This document shows positions 24,701-36,851 of a stretch of DNA of 64,000 nt, one piece after another. Within the stretch, counting starts at the first letter, position 1; each line of letters begins with the position of its first letter. The notes under the pieces were generated by a model. It had not been told where the DNA came from. It ran no database searches and was given only the letters and a program-made list of their open reading frames with translations. The translations under genes were made by a program, and so were the position numbers. This stretch comes from Glandiceps talaboti (Eukaryota > Hemichordata > Enteropneusta > Spengelidae): assembly GCF_964340395.1 (NCBI RefSeq), contig NC_135558.1, forward strand, positions 17,185,771 to 17,249,770, in the 5' to 3' direction.

Positions 24701-26130
24701 CATACATACATACATACATACATACATACATACATACATACATACAGGCATACCCATACACCGTCAAAATAAGGTGATCATACTACGCACCAAATCTTAT
24801 AGCAGTACATGTACATAGACAATAACTTGAATCGGTTTCATAGACAATAACTTGACTCAGTTTCTTGTGTGGATGACTTCAGATTGTCCACACCTTAAAC
24901 CTAATTCTAAATGGATAATACATGTACAGGTTTTACTAGATTATGTTCGTCTCTGTGTTCAGTTTTAATGTGTGTATTTAAGATTTAGATAAGACGACAT
25001 ACAAGAAATGGCACGCAATGTTTGGATGAAATACTGATTAATATAAACCACAGACTATGCCCACGCCACCCCCAGGCCTGATATCCTAATCACTTACATA
25101 TGACGTAATGGGGGGGGGGGGTGTTAAAAAAAAGGCAAAGCACGTTAACAACGATGTGCAAGAACAAATCTTTTTGACCGGGATGTAGTATCCAACTTCC
25201 ATTGTATGATGGATCGCTATTTAATTGTTTTAATGTTGTGTGCCATTTTATCTAAGTCGTAGTACTAATCAATAAAACACAGCAAACGGCGAGTCATGAT
25301 TGACCGGGGGTGGTACTCCCTAAATTTTCAGAATGTGTGCGGCCTTGTTCAGAACATTCACCCATGTAAAACAGAAATCATCCGGTCAATCACCTTTTTA
25401 TTTTAAATTTGATGTTGTGAGTGAAGGTACGTCTAAAACATTCATATATCGTCGACCCCATGATTAGCCTGGAATTTTCAGATTAAATCAAAGTCGACCC
25501 ATGATTAGGGATTTTTCCCCTTGAAAAAGTGACCCCTTAGGCGGCACATACCCATATACCTTTCAATCTGAGTACATTTCCCTTCCGATCGATTATGTAT
25601 CTCTCACTAGAAAATTCAAATGGGTGGGGAAGTAACTACTAGTACCTGTACCTGTATTATATGATTTTAGAAATTTTATACAAACGTATCGAAGTATAAA
25701 CAGACACATTTTCACCCAATATTTGCTTAGAAGTGTTTTTCCATCGTGCATTTCTTAGAAAGAATGTTGATTTTAATTCATGTCCATATGTATACCATGG
25801 AAGTCAGTTGGGTAGACACAAATCGTTCTCTTTCTCGACAAAATCTTACTATTAGATATCAATAGATACATTGTAACTAATTTTTATAGTCTGTCTAGAC
25901 ATATGTTGCTAATATTGCTACATTGTATCTTCTGGCTAGTTATATGTTACTAATTTTGCTACATTTTATCGCCTAGAAAGACAAACAACTGAAATACAAG
26001 CTTATATTTTAATCCACTGAAATACCTGAAAAAAGTCACATTGTTGCAAATGTATGTGAAGTGACGTCTGCTGACGGCAGCTCGTGAAAATGTCGCAATG
26101 TTGGTAAGATTTTGTAACCCCAGATGAAAA
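21936..26130. other. No gene recognised
   Basis: Long stretch with only short open frames and no family motif. It contains a G-run at about 25,111-25,120, a 31 bp tandem duplication of 'catagacaataacttga' at about 24,812-24,862, and the (ACAT)n tract listed separately. Confidence 0.45.
24595..24746. repeat. (ACAT)n microsatellite, about 150 bp
   Basis: About 37 ACAT/CATA units with one interruption near 24,665. The long open frames across it on both strands (YIHT and MYVC repeats) are artefacts of the repeat. Confidence 0.97.
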
Positions 26131-26329
26131 GTAAGGAAGATTTGTGTTGATCCAGACGATAAAATGTAACAATGTTAGTAAGATATTTATCTATATTTAT
26201 TTTACTTTAGGACCGAGGATAAGTAGTAACAAGTTTGAGAACGATATTCCGCCGGCAAACTGACCACCAACACGTGATAATGGATCCGCAACAATCGATT
26301 CTTACGTAAAATGAAAGGCGGTGTCTGTA

Positions 26330-26460
26330 TCTAATCTTGATATAAGGGTACTTTATAAGGGGAATTGATTTTGATTTGTCACACCACTCTTCTACAGAAC
26401 ACCTACCAGGGCAGTCGTGAGTTTTTTTTCTCGTCCTCCCAAATTCACTTCTAATACAAA
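26330..26460 (+). promoter_or_regulatory. Promoter/5'UTR of FABP copy B
   Basis: TATA-like CTTTATAAGGGG near 26,350-26,362, about 100 bp before the ATG, then the 'TTCTACAGAACA' block and T-run shared with FABP copy A. Further upstream (26,090-26,210) lie repeats of 'aatgttrgtaag' also present upstream of copy A. Confidence 0.6.
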
Positions 26461-27337
26461 ATGGCTCTTGCATCAATTGTTGGAGGATGGCAGCTGGACT
26501 CCCATGACAATTTAGAAGCATTTCTTGATGCAATGGAAGTACCTGCACCTGCCAAAGCTGCAGCGTTAGACGCCAAACCACACATTGATGTTACTGTTGA
26601 TGGCAACAACATACATATTAAAATGAGTGGCCCCAGAGGAACCATCGAACAGAGCCTAACTGTGAGTAGTCATACTACGTGTATATGGTCAGAAAACTTT
26701 GTTGAAATTCGATTGATAATCTAAAATATACTAACATTTTCTTTAAATTAAATTCGAATTTTAAGTATAACATTCTTGATTCTTGAGTTGATGGTTACAA
26801 CTGGCAATTTAAGGGATATATGCTTCCAAAATTTAGACAGAAAAAGCAATCTTTAAAATTCTGAGGAAATTATCTTTAATAAAATACTATGTACGTATAC
26901 TGGAATCATAATTGGGCCAGGTGACGCTGACGACATTTCAAGTTTATGATGAGTAGACGGCCTTTTTACCATGAGTCAATCTGATTGTGTCAAGATAACA
27001 TTTGCAAGAATGAATATTCATATTGGCTCTAGGTTGAAATTGTAGACTAATTGTGGGATTCGCTTCATTTGTTTGACTTTGCGAGTAGAAATGTTCATTT
27101 ATAAGAGAAAATGTGTTTTATCGTTTACAGTTGGGTGAAGTCTTTGATATGAAGAATCCAATCACAGGAGAAATGAGAAAGGCTATTGCCACTTTGGAAG
27201 GAAGCAAATTGGTGGTGAAACCAGGTGCAAAATACCCAAAGGAACCACAATCCGTCTATGAAGTGATTGGTGACAAACTGGTGTGTACCATGTCAGTAGA
27301 CAGCGTTTCCTGCAAACGTTTATTCGTGAAGGCCTAA
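26461..27337 (+). CDS. Fatty-acid-binding protein-like gene, copy B (two exons)
   Basis: Same family and design as copy A but on the opposite strand, about 25 kb away. Exon 1 is 26,461-26,661 (67 codons, GTGAGT donor). Exon 2 is 27,131-27,337 (68 codons plus TAA, TTTACAG acceptor), phase 0, giving a 135 aa product. By my count 17 of 135 residues differ from copy A, mostly conservative (I/L, V/I, K/Q), and the C-terminal VSCKRLFVKA is kept. There is no break, so both copies look functional. Exon 2 is more diverged (11 of 68) than exon 1 (6 of 67). A candidate AATAAA lies near 27,887. The predicted role is cytosolic transport of fatty acids or a related hydrophobic ligand. Confidence 0.9.
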
Positions 27338-30300
27338 TGATGAAAACAAGAACTATCGACCGCAGTTTGTCTTAGTGGTAGTAGCACAGTGTAGTGTACG
27401 TGTACGACGTGTAGCTGATATGGTTTTGGTGGTCTTTGGACCGTGTAGTACAATCTGTCCTGAACATTCTTGCGTGACGTCATCATTTAGTCAGATGTTA
27501 GGGAGCATTCTAATTACAAGTGGGGGAGCCAGAGGAAACCAAGGCTGGTCTGTTGTTTAACATGTGACCCTGTTGCACAAACTATGTAGAGGGACAGCAT
27601 CAATGGTAAGGACTGGGTCCCACCGCTGCCACCACATTGATGAATTTAAAAACATTGGGTTTTCTTACTACTACTTCCACTGTTAATATATGTGAAGACA
27701 TTGCATTGACGAATCTCCCGACCCCCTCCCTCTTTGTAATTACTGAAGGCTTCTATAAGTCGTTAGACCATACATCGCGGCGAAAAAATACAGTACTTAA
27801 TGAATTCCCCATGGACTTTATTTGCAATTTTTTTATATCACTCTGTGGACAACTTATTTGGCATATGTGTACCTTTTTGTATATGATCAATAAATACAGT
27901 AAGTTGTATACATATCTTTTGACGAGTTCTGTTGTTACTATATGGTGAATGCATGTATGCCTCACGGTTACGCATTGCGTTCCACGTATGGTCTCCATCT
28001 GATAACAAATCTAGTTTACATTATTTACGTTTATGCCCTTGTGGTATATTTCCATTTAATATGTTTCCTGCAAGATATTTAAAATGCCTACTATCTGAAA
28101 TTATGGGTTTTGTTTATTTTTTTTATCGTTCTGGAAGTGATCGCCTCTGCCTACAACCGTTCTCGCAGACCAGAGCTGTCATTTCTTCCGCCACACACTG
28201 CTCTGGCGCCGGTGCACGTGCGTCTTGGACGGAGCCGTAAAAGAGGCCTTGGTTTACGACGATGGTCTCTTTTACGACGATGGCCTACATAGACAGAGGC
28301 GATCACTGAGAACTGATCATGAGAACGACAATTTATCAAGAGTAAATTAAAATGAGAATATGTCATTGTAGGAAGTCTCTGACCGTGGAAGTTGTCTTTC
28401 AGCATACCATTAAAACACAAATCTAAACACATATTCGATCGCATTTCACAAAACTTTTAAGGAAGACGTACTCAAAACATTTGATGCATTCTGTTAATCT
28501 GTCAGAACTTTAAAAAAACAACAACACTTTTCTCCAAAAACTTCATATATCACCCCCCCCCCCCCTCAGACTAGCGTCCTGTCCCATTCTAACATTGAGG
28601 GTTTTCCAATGGGACTATAGCCCAATCCACCCCCATTTTAAATTGCTACTACCCCTTCATAGTGGGTGTTTTCGGTTAAAATCACTTTTCTGCATTCTGC
28701 ATCTCTTTGGAATATTGAAAGAAATGGGGTGTGATTATCACGAGTGACGTCACAAAACTCATGGTCACTGGGAGATTCATCGTTGTGTTTAGTAGTATCA
28801 TTTGACCTTTGAACCGCTGTCTATGAACCACAGTGTTTATCGGTCTCTTTGATCTATTTGAAATCTGACTACGAGTACGAGGTATATGAACATATCTTGA
28901 GATCTAAAATGCTAACGTGGTTGTACAGAGTTTCATTTTTGGGGCGTGTGCGTTTCTACTCAACCATGGACCGTTCTAACAACTCTTGTGAACAGAAACG
29001 GGTTGAAGTGACCTTCACAGTCGAAATGAAGAACCAGACATGTAATCACATTACTTATCTGTTGCCTGGTCAAAGTAAACAATTAAAGCCGTTAAATTCA
29101 TGCTTTGGCATTTACACATGTTTGCCTCATCATATAATATTATGAAAGAAGATAGTACAGTTAGACTGTGCAGTTAGATCAGCCGTTGAGGGCGCGGTCT
29201 AATCTCCCCTTCCACAAAACACACTCGCATTAGGGCAAGCTGATAAGCCTGGACCGATGACGTCATTGCAGGCGTCATCTTTTGTGATCATTTGAGAAAT
29301 CACGTCGATCCAAAGACATTGAAATACTCGTTGGTAAGGCTTAAAAAAACTGTTTGGTTCATGTTACCCGTCACCACCTAGTTTTTTTATATATTGCCGA
29401 GCCTAAACTACTTTTTACGTGTACATTCGAGAGAGAAAATTGTGAAGTCTAGCAAGAAATAGTGATGCGGAAACTGACATAACTGTTCTTCCAACCTGTA
29501 ATGGCTGTACATCTAGATCTGATGATGGGAAGAAATCAATAACACAGAGATCATATGGAAAACAACGGAAAACATAACTACCTGAAGTAGACACTCACAC
29601 ACACAACCAAAGATACCTTGGCAAGAAAATTTATACGGAAATAGAAAATGATTTGTATCAAATCTACTTCTCTGCAGAACTGTTAGAATGATATACAAAG
29701 AAACAGTTGACATTAATCGTCACTCAAACTTAAGACTTGTTTGAAAACAGTCTAAGGCAGTTAGTTTATATAATCTTTATATGCATGTTTTGTTTATTGT
29801 CCCTATTGGGTATTATTGCAATTGCTTAGTGTATTATTGATTTTATATAATGTCTATCAGTGTAATATTCATTGATCAATATTATTTATACATCTATTTC
29901 ATGTCAAAGAAAATAAATAATGCTACGTTTTTAAAAGATCATAATTCTGATTATCCCATCATATTCATATATATTTGTGGTCTATGTAGGACTAATAATG
30001 AAAGCCTGATGCTTGTTCAACAGTTGAGGCCACAGCTTGTATGTGTTCATCAGTCATTTCATGACTTGCTACCATAAACACTGTCCAACCGTGTGCGATT
30101 GCTTTCATGGCGACAAACTGTATTATGTTCACTAGTGCAGTGTCGGGTATCTCGTAGCGTCAATACAGTCACGTTTCTATTGCCTGCCAATGGTGGCGCT
30201 CTATTGGTTGTGCAGTCCATTGTGGACCGTCAGGAATATGCAACGATACCTCATATATACAGATAGATGTGTGGCTCTAGCCACTTTGCTTCTTGTTAAT

Positions 30301-30660
30301 AATACTGTAATATTCTTCCGCTAAGTTTGAATCGCTGATTGTTCAAGAGATCCATCGGAATCGTTATTTTTTGTCTTTACATTGTATATTCCATCAACTT
30401 TTTCAAGATATATTTTCAAACCCAATATTATTCGAACCCAAGTTATTTTTATGGCGTAACTTTACGAATTTTTATGTTCTTTTTTTGGAGTTAGAAGTTT
30501 CACGTCTAACATGTATGGTTCCCTAGCAACGCCCGGAACTTTCGACTTCTAGAATCGCGACAAACGAACGTACGACACACAGTACTTTCAATGATATCTC
30601 TCTGTGTGAGCAGTATCAGACATCTCATAGTCAATACTGTTCAGTGTTTTACGGCTTATT
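27338..30660. other. No gene firmly recognised; MITE pieces
   Basis: Contains a C-run at about 28,552-28,565 and a possible MITE at about 28,136-28,304, with inverted ends AGTGATCGCCTCTG/CAGAGGCGATCACT. The interior of that MITE ('gtaaaa.aggcc.tggttt.cgacgatg') has a relative at about 57,112-57,145. The rest has only short open frames. Confidence 0.45.
29333..29610. mobile_element. GGCCTAAA-type MITE copy (truncated)
   Basis: Starts 'aggcttaaaaaaactgtttg' and continues through 'gaagtct.gc.agaaatagtg' and 'gcggaaactgacat', shared with the fuller copies at 33,523-33,905 and 41,826-42,183. The far inverted end is not seen. Confidence 0.7.
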
Positions 30661-30672
30661 ACGGATCTCAGA

Positions 30673-31216
30673 ATGGATTTATATCCAGAATACGTGATGG
30701 GTGAGTTAGGCATTTTTATGCGTACGATGACATGGTCTGACTATAATTCGCATCGAAGTACTCCTTCGCTATCTCTTACTATATACATATCCCATCATCT
30801 GAAGGTTCCTCCTGTGTAAGTTAAAGTCACGGTCTAATTAATTTACCTATTCAGTAAAATCGTCAAATAAAAGTATGGCCATGTGCTCCTGCCAATACAG
30901 TGACTGCATTTTGCTGATATTTATGTTTTCCTAATAACAGTATGTTTTACACTTTATTGGGCCAGTTTTAAGCTTTTTTTGTATACGACCTTGATTTTCT
31001 TAAACGGGGATATTAATGCCACTTTATTTTATCATCTCAATCTTACCAATATGCTAAATTACGTTCACAATAGATATCGTTGAAGACACGCTTATACAAG
31101 TTGATATGAATGCAACGTCGTCTCCAGTACTGTCGTAAGTACAATCGCGCATTCTCTTTATCTCAGAGTCTTTCCCCATGTACTGTATTGCTTTCTGTTC
31201 CATGTTTCTATATCAA

Positions 31217-31261
<45 letters not shown>

Positions 31262-31840
31262 GGCTGTTTGTTTGTCTCTCTGTCTCTGTCTCTCTGTCTC
31301 TCTCTCTCTCTGATTCTCTCTCTCTTTAATATGTGTGTATATACAATATAATGTGCGTGTGTGTGTGTGTTTACTAAAATGATGCTTGTGTATAAGGCCT
31401 AAAAAAATTGTTTCGTACCGGTTACTCCATCCTATTAAATTTTACACTGCCGATCCTACACTTTTGTTTACGTATGTGAGAAAAAATATATAAAATCGCG
31501 AAAATTGACGCAGAATGACCAGAGTATATATTCCATATTTTTGGTACAACTTGGCTTGTGCATGGAATAATGACAGTTACATAGTTTGTCATCTTGTTAA
31601 ACCTTCCAACATTTACCATTCTCAACCCTATTAATAATATAGCTATGTTTCCTAAAGGATTTATTTTAATTCGTTTTCAAATAACCAGGGCATAGTCGGA
31701 GGAATTGTTACCAGTGTTGCTGCTGGTGTTATACTAATTCTTTTAGTGGTTCGATATTACTACAGAAGATGCAAGAAGCAAAGCCAGAATAACAGTGCAA
31801 TGTGGACTTGTAAATTTGGCGAAAATATTTACAAATAGGT
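30673..31840 (+). CDS. Possible small single-pass membrane protein gene (three exons)
   Basis: Exon 1: an ATG at 30,673 reading MDLYPEYVM before a GTGAGT donor. Exon 2: about 31,074-31,134, acceptor ACAATAG and donor GTAAGT, joining in phase as 'DIVEDTLIQVDMNATSSPV'. Exon 3: from about 31,689 after ATAACCAG, a clear membrane segment 'GIVGGIVTSVAAGVILILLV' followed by the basic stop-transfer 'RYYYRRCKKQ', then a stop near 31,840. This looks like a short extracellular N-terminus, a membrane helix and a short cytoplasmic tail. The exon 2 to exon 3 junction is off by phase with the best donor, so either the model is wrong or the gene is broken. Family unknown. Confidence 0.35.
31218..31263. repeat. 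(CTGT)n microsatellite
   Basis: About ten TCTG units grading into CTCT/CTGT imperfect repeats up to about 31,325. Confidence 0.9.
31391..31520. mobile_element. GGCCTAAA-type MITE fragment
   Basis: 'aggcctaaaaaaattgtttc' followed by 'actgccgatcc' and 'aaaatcgcgaaaattg', matching the left third of the copy at 41,826. Confidence 0.65.
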
Positions 31841-31846
31841 CAAATG

Positions 31847-32029
31847 CATGCATGCATGCATGCATGCATGCATGCATGGATGGATGGATGGATGGATGGA
31901 TGGATGGATGGAGGGAGGGAGGGCGGGAGGGACGGAGGGAGGGACGGAGGGACGGACGTACGTACGTACGTACGTACGTACGTACGTACGTATGTATGTA
32001 TGTATGTATGTATGTATGTATGTATGTTT
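31847..32029. repeat. Stepwise compound tetranucleotide microsatellite
   Basis: Consecutive blocks (ATGC)n, (ATGG)n, (GAGG/GACG)n, (ACGT)n and (ATGT)n without unique sequence between them. Each block's unit differs from the next by only one or two bases. Confidence 0.95.
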
Positions 32030-33300
32030 CTATATAATGTATGTATATATGGGTATATTGTTCTTGTTTTTATTATTTGATTTCTTAAAAGTGCACTGTA
32101 CTACATCTCAGTGGTCTTTACACAACTTTAATAAGGGTCAAATAAGGAAACATCACATAGTAAAATACTATAAAAATGTATGTATACTACAATGTGTGTG
32201 TGCTTGTGCTGTGTGTGTGTGTGTGTCTATATATATATATATAGTCCCCAAGTATATTTTATTTGTAGATCAAAATAACAAGTATTGAAATTATCATTTA
32301 TCAGTTACAGCATCCTGAAAATCAATCTAAACATACAAAATTCATTTTTTGTATTTTAAAGTCAAACTTTTCAGTCAATTAATTGGAAATGTATAATTTC
32401 ACTGACCATGCACCGACGCAAAGGACTATGGGATTATCTGTGGTTATTGTAATGCCTAACCTGGAGCTACTGATGACATTAACCTCCCATAAGTACCAGC
32501 TGAGAGGAAAGGTTATCAAAACGAATACTAGTATACAATATTAGCTACCCAAGCAATTCCTTACTTTAACTCTTTAACGGGAGGGGGGGGGGAACTTGTG
32601 TCGACAATATAAGTTGGGTGTTTCGCGAGCAGAAGATGATGTTGTTGCTGGTGGTGGTGGTGGTGGTGGTGGTGGTGGTGGTGGTGGTGGTGGTGGTGAT
32701 CATAGTATGTTGAAGTACACAGCTGCAGATCTCTTTGTTACCAGTTACCATTGATGTTCAGTGAAAGATTTTTATATTGTTAGTATAACTATATGAAAGA
32801 CTTCATTTGTAATGAAAAACAATCATGCCGATTTAATGAATGCGTGATGGTTTCTACAACACGAAGTAAGACATTAAACATTTGTTTTGAAATTAAATTA
32901 ATTGTGCGAATTATCATTAAAACTGAAAGCTAGATCAACACGTTCTGCATGTCGTGTGCTATGTTTGAAGTATCCACCAAATTATATTCAATTGAAAGCG
33001 TGCATTCTCAAGATATAGCCTAATTGCTGAAAATGCTTAATTCTGAAAAGGGTTCTTTTAAACTACAAGCTGTATTATCAAACTCTATGACAAATGCTCA
33101 TTGCTGTCATCAATATATGTAGCAAATAATACTAAATTTTAGGTGTGTATCCAGAAGAAAAAGCAGCGTCAGACAAGTATCACTCAGTTTTTACGATAGG
33201 ACATTTGCAAGTGTGTTTAAAACCGCAACATGACTTTCAATCATTCCAAATAGGATTTTTTTTCTTTGCCTTTTTTCCCCGTAATCAACAAAGCTTTTTG
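32030..33300. other. No gene firmly recognised
   Basis: AT-rich. A TTTTAG acceptor near 33,142 followed by 'VYPEEKAASDKYHSVFTIG' in an open frame could be a further exon of the possible membrane-protein gene at 30,673, but nothing links it firmly. Confidence 0.25.
32645..32698. repeat. (GGT)n microsatellite
   Basis: About 17 GGT units, close after a G-run at 32,583-32,592. Confidence 0.95.
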
Positions 33301-33309
33301 GTCCTCTTT

Positions 33310-34594
33310 GGTATTAGCATGTGCACAGTAAAACCCCTAACCTGCACACAGAATATCCATACCCCCTAACCTGCATAAAGTATATCCCTAACCCCTAGCC
33401 CGCGTACAGTAAATCCCCTAACCATTTAGCCTGTGTACAGTAAATCCCTAAGCCCCTAGCCTGTACTATGTACAGTAAATCCCCTACCCTGCACATAATA
33501 CATCCCCTAACCCCCTAACTCACTAAGACCTAAACATAGAATTGTTTGCTTCTGGTTACCCGACCCCACCTACCCTTTTCACTGCCGATGCTGAACTTCC
33601 TTTTTACATATTAGAGAAAAAAATAATAAAATCGCAAAAATTGTGTGTGAAGTCTCGCCAGAAATAGTGGATGCGGAAACTGACATCAACTTAAAAAGGA
33701 CGTCGACACTTTAAAACTATTCTTCCAATTCTGCAATTGTTTCAATCTAGGAAGCAGTAAACAACACATATATGGCACACAAATGAAAAACATGAAGTAG
33801 ACCCTCACAGAAAAAAAATGTAATAATTAAAATAAAACAAAAAATCATGCCACCCCATCTATTGTACAATTAAGCGTAATCAGAACCAAACGATTTTTTT
33901 AGGCCAAACCTGCGTCCAGTACCCACTATACTAACCTGTGTACAGTACACCCCTTAACCAACTAACCTGCATACAATACACCCCTAACCAACCAACTGAC
34001 CTAGGCCTGCGTACAGTACATTCCCTAACCAACCAACCACCCAACTAACCTGCATACAATACATTCCCTAACCAACCAACTAACATGCATACAATACATC
34101 CCTACCCTGCATACAATATATATGTCCCCTAGCCTGCATACAGTACATTCCCTAACCAAGCAACTAACCTGTATACAGTACATCCCCTGACCAACCAACC
34201 AACCAACCAACCAACCAAACAACCAAGCAACTACCCTGCATACAGTACATCCCCTAGCCTGCATACAGTACATCCCCTGACCTACCAACCAAGCAACTAA
34301 CCTGCATACAGTACATCCCCTGACTGACCAACCAACCAACCAACCAACCAACTAACCTGCCTACAGTACATTCCCTAACCTGCATACAGTACATCCCGTA
34401 ACCATCTAACATGCGTACAGTGCATCCCCTAACCAACTAAAACGTGTACTTTAAATACCCTAACCAACTAGTCCGTGTGTAGTCAATACCCTAACCAACT
34501 AGCCTGCGTACAGTAAATCCCCTAACCAACTATAAACCTGCATATAGTAAGTCCCCTAGCCAACTAACCTGCGTACAGTACATCTCCTAACTTG
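33310..34594. repeat. Minisatellite, about 31 bp units (left part)
   Basis: Imperfect tandem copies of a unit built on 'cccctaaccaactaacc' plus 'tgcatacagtacat', with shorter variants lacking 'caactaac'. It is interrupted at about 33,523-33,905 by a GGCCTAAA-type MITE and ends at 34,594 at the solo-LTR candidate. Open frames across it are artefacts. Confidence 0.95.
33523..33905. mobile_element. GGCCTAAA-type MITE inserted in minisatellite
   Basis: Left end 'gacctaaacatagaattgtt', right end 'aaccaaacgatttttttaggcc', imperfectly inverted. The interior matches 29,333, 41,826 and 45,288. Minisatellite units continue on both sides. Confidence 0.75.
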
Positions 34595-35323
34595 TGAAAC
34601 GTTGTTGACCGGCTTACTGTGCAGTTTATCGATATTCTTAATGTTCAAACGGGGAAGTACTCACTCGCACTGCTGTTCCACTCGTCATTCTGTTCCATTT
34701 AAGACTATAACGTTGAATTAGCCAACCACTAGTTTCTTCTCAAACCACCTTTTCCACGAGTACCGACTTGGATTATGTTGAGTAGAACTCACAACGAAAC
34801 ATACGTATCTGGTTCAACGAACGCCAAGCTAACCACTTGGCTGATTTTATTACTAGACCAATGTCCGTCTCCGTTCCTTCCCAGAAGGGCTAAAAACCCA
34901 ACTTAAATACATTTCAAAGTTTACACAAATCTCTACTGTCAGAGTATGACGTATTCTTAAGTCTTATGAAAGACATCATCTGAGATCTAATATCCAATCA
35001 CCTTCTCTAGATTAGTAATACAAGTTCATACAAAATACTTGTGTAATATTATAATTATACTTCTACAAAACAATGAAGTCATATAATGAAGTTCTAAAAT
35101 TAACACATCATGTCATACTAAAACCCGTTGACAATTCAATCGTACCTGGAACAAACAATTCCGAAATACCCAATGTTGAGATGTTGAAGACCTATGTTGT
35201 TACGCAACGGAATGTCACTGTGTGTACAAAGTTCAACTGTTTTTTTACTTAAAATCAGAGTTCATGATGAAAATTTACCAAAATATCCTGAATGGATATA
35301 ATTTAGGTCTGTCGCTTGTAACA
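34595..35323. mobile_element. Probable solo LTR in minisatellite
   Basis: A 729 bp unique block splits a minisatellite unit. It begins TGAAACG and ends GTAACA, so TG...CA, and is flanked by CTTG on both sides (34,591-34,594 and 35,324-35,327). An intact unit elsewhere reads 'cctctaacttgcatacag' (about 35,621), exactly the sequence expected before insertion. No coding sequence lies inside. TG...CA ends with a 4 bp duplication are typical of LTR retrotransposons. A second LTR and internal region are absent, hence solo. Confidence 0.6.
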
Positions 35324-36586
35324 CTTGCATACAGTACATCCCCTAACATGCATACAGTACATCCCATCACCTGCAAAGTGTATATCCCCTAACCAATTAG
35401 CCTGTGTATAGAAAATCCCCTAACCAACTAACCTGCATATGGTACACCCTTAACCAACCATCCTGCGTACAGTAGATCACCTATATTTAATACAGTACAT
35501 CCCCTAACCTGCATACAGTACCTTCCCTAACCAAGTAACATGTATACAGTATGTCCCCTAACCAACTAACCTGCGTACAATAAATCTCCTAACCAACTAA
35601 ACTACATATAGTACAATGTCCTCTAACTTGCATACAGTACATCCCCTAACCTGAAAAGTGTGCATCCACTTACCACATAGCCTGGTGCGTACAGTAAATC
35701 TCCTAAAAGCAACTAGCCTGCATATAGTACATCCCCTAACCAACTAACCTGCATATTGTACATCCCCTAACCAACTAACCTGTATAAGGTACATCCCCTA
35801 ACCAACTAACCTGTGTACAGTACATCCCCTAACCAACTAACCTGTATACAGTACATCCCCTAACCAACTAATCTGTATACAGCACGTCCCCTAACCAACT
35901 GACCTGTATATTGCACATCCCCTAACCAACTAACCTGTGTACAGTACACCCCTAGCCAACTAACCTGTGTACAGTACATCCCCTAACCAACTAACCTGCA
36001 TATAGCACGTCCCCTAACCAACTAACCTGCATACAGCACATCCCCTAAAGAAATAAATAACCTGCATACAGCTCATCCCCTAACCAACTTACCTGAGTAC
36101 AGTAAATCCCCTAACCAACTAGCCAGCGTACAGCCAATCCCCTAACCAACTAAATAACCTGCATACAGCTCATCCCCTAACCAACTAACCTGAGTACAGT
36201 AAATCCACTAACCAACTAGCCAGCGTACAGCCAATCCCCTAACCAACTAGCTATCCTGCATACAGTAAATCCAAAAACAACCGAACATGCATAAAGTACA
36301 ACCCCTACCCAACTAATCTGCGTAGAGTTTATCTCTAACCCTCTAACATGTGTACAGTACATCCCCTAACCCGAATACAGCACATCTCATCTAGATCTCC
36401 CCCTAACCTGTGTGCAGTAAATCACCTAACCCCTTTAACCTGAGTACAGTACATTACATAATCCCCTAACCTGCACACATTATATCTCTAACTCCCTAGC
36501 TTGTGTACAGTACACCACCTAATAAGCCCCTAGCCTGTGTCCAATAAATCCTTTAAGCCCGAGCCTGTGTACTGTAACCCCTAGCC
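35324..36586. repeat. Minisatellite, about 31 bp units (right part)
   Basis: Continues the array after the solo-LTR candidate, with its best-preserved units at about 35,720-36,250 ('cccctaaccaactaacctg' plus 'tgtacagtacat'). The array is cut at 36,587 by the TATATA/CACTAGTAG junction of the 17 kb block and resumes for about 1.5 units at 53,763-53,805 in the same orientation. Confidence 0.95.
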
Positions 36587-36592
36587 TATATA

Positions 36593-36851
36593 CACTAGTA
36601 GAAAAAATAGTACAGTTTACGACACTTTCCGTACTATAGTTCAGATTGAGTTCAATTCTGTACTTTTATGCTGATGAGGTGGACGTTTCTGTACTTTCCC
36701 ATTAGCGCCTGTCTAATCGGATTATACTCGATCTGAAAAATAGTTCAGATTGCGAGTCGGAAGTGATTTGAATACATTTGCATTTAGTTCAGAATATATT
36801 CATGAGTTCACCCCCATAACCGGGCAGTAAACAAATGAATATTCAAATCTA
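36593..36851 (+). repeat. Left 259 bp terminal inverted repeat
   Basis: Identical in reverse complement to 53,498-53,756. Near its outer end it contains a short stem TAGTAC/GTACTA. Similarity to the right arm stops sharply after 'caaatcta'. Confidence 0.95.

Noticed and set aside
24389-24772. Open frames encoding YIHT, MYVC, LSLS, RERE or DGWM repeats (also at 1201, 17031, 31795, 50014, 50930)
   Set aside because: They are readings of tetra- and dinucleotide microsatellites.
28966-29060. Possible first exon with a Kozak ATG and 'RVEVTFTVEMKNQTC', faintly like a metal-binding domain of a copper chaperone
   Set aside because: The second Cys and following residues do not match, and no further exon was found.
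34025-34436. Open frames with WLVGW repeats on the minus strand
   Set aside because: Translation of the minisatellite.
33310-36586. CRISPR-like array
   Set aside because: Units are contiguous imperfect tandem repeats without unique spacers, in an animal genome; it is a minisatellite.
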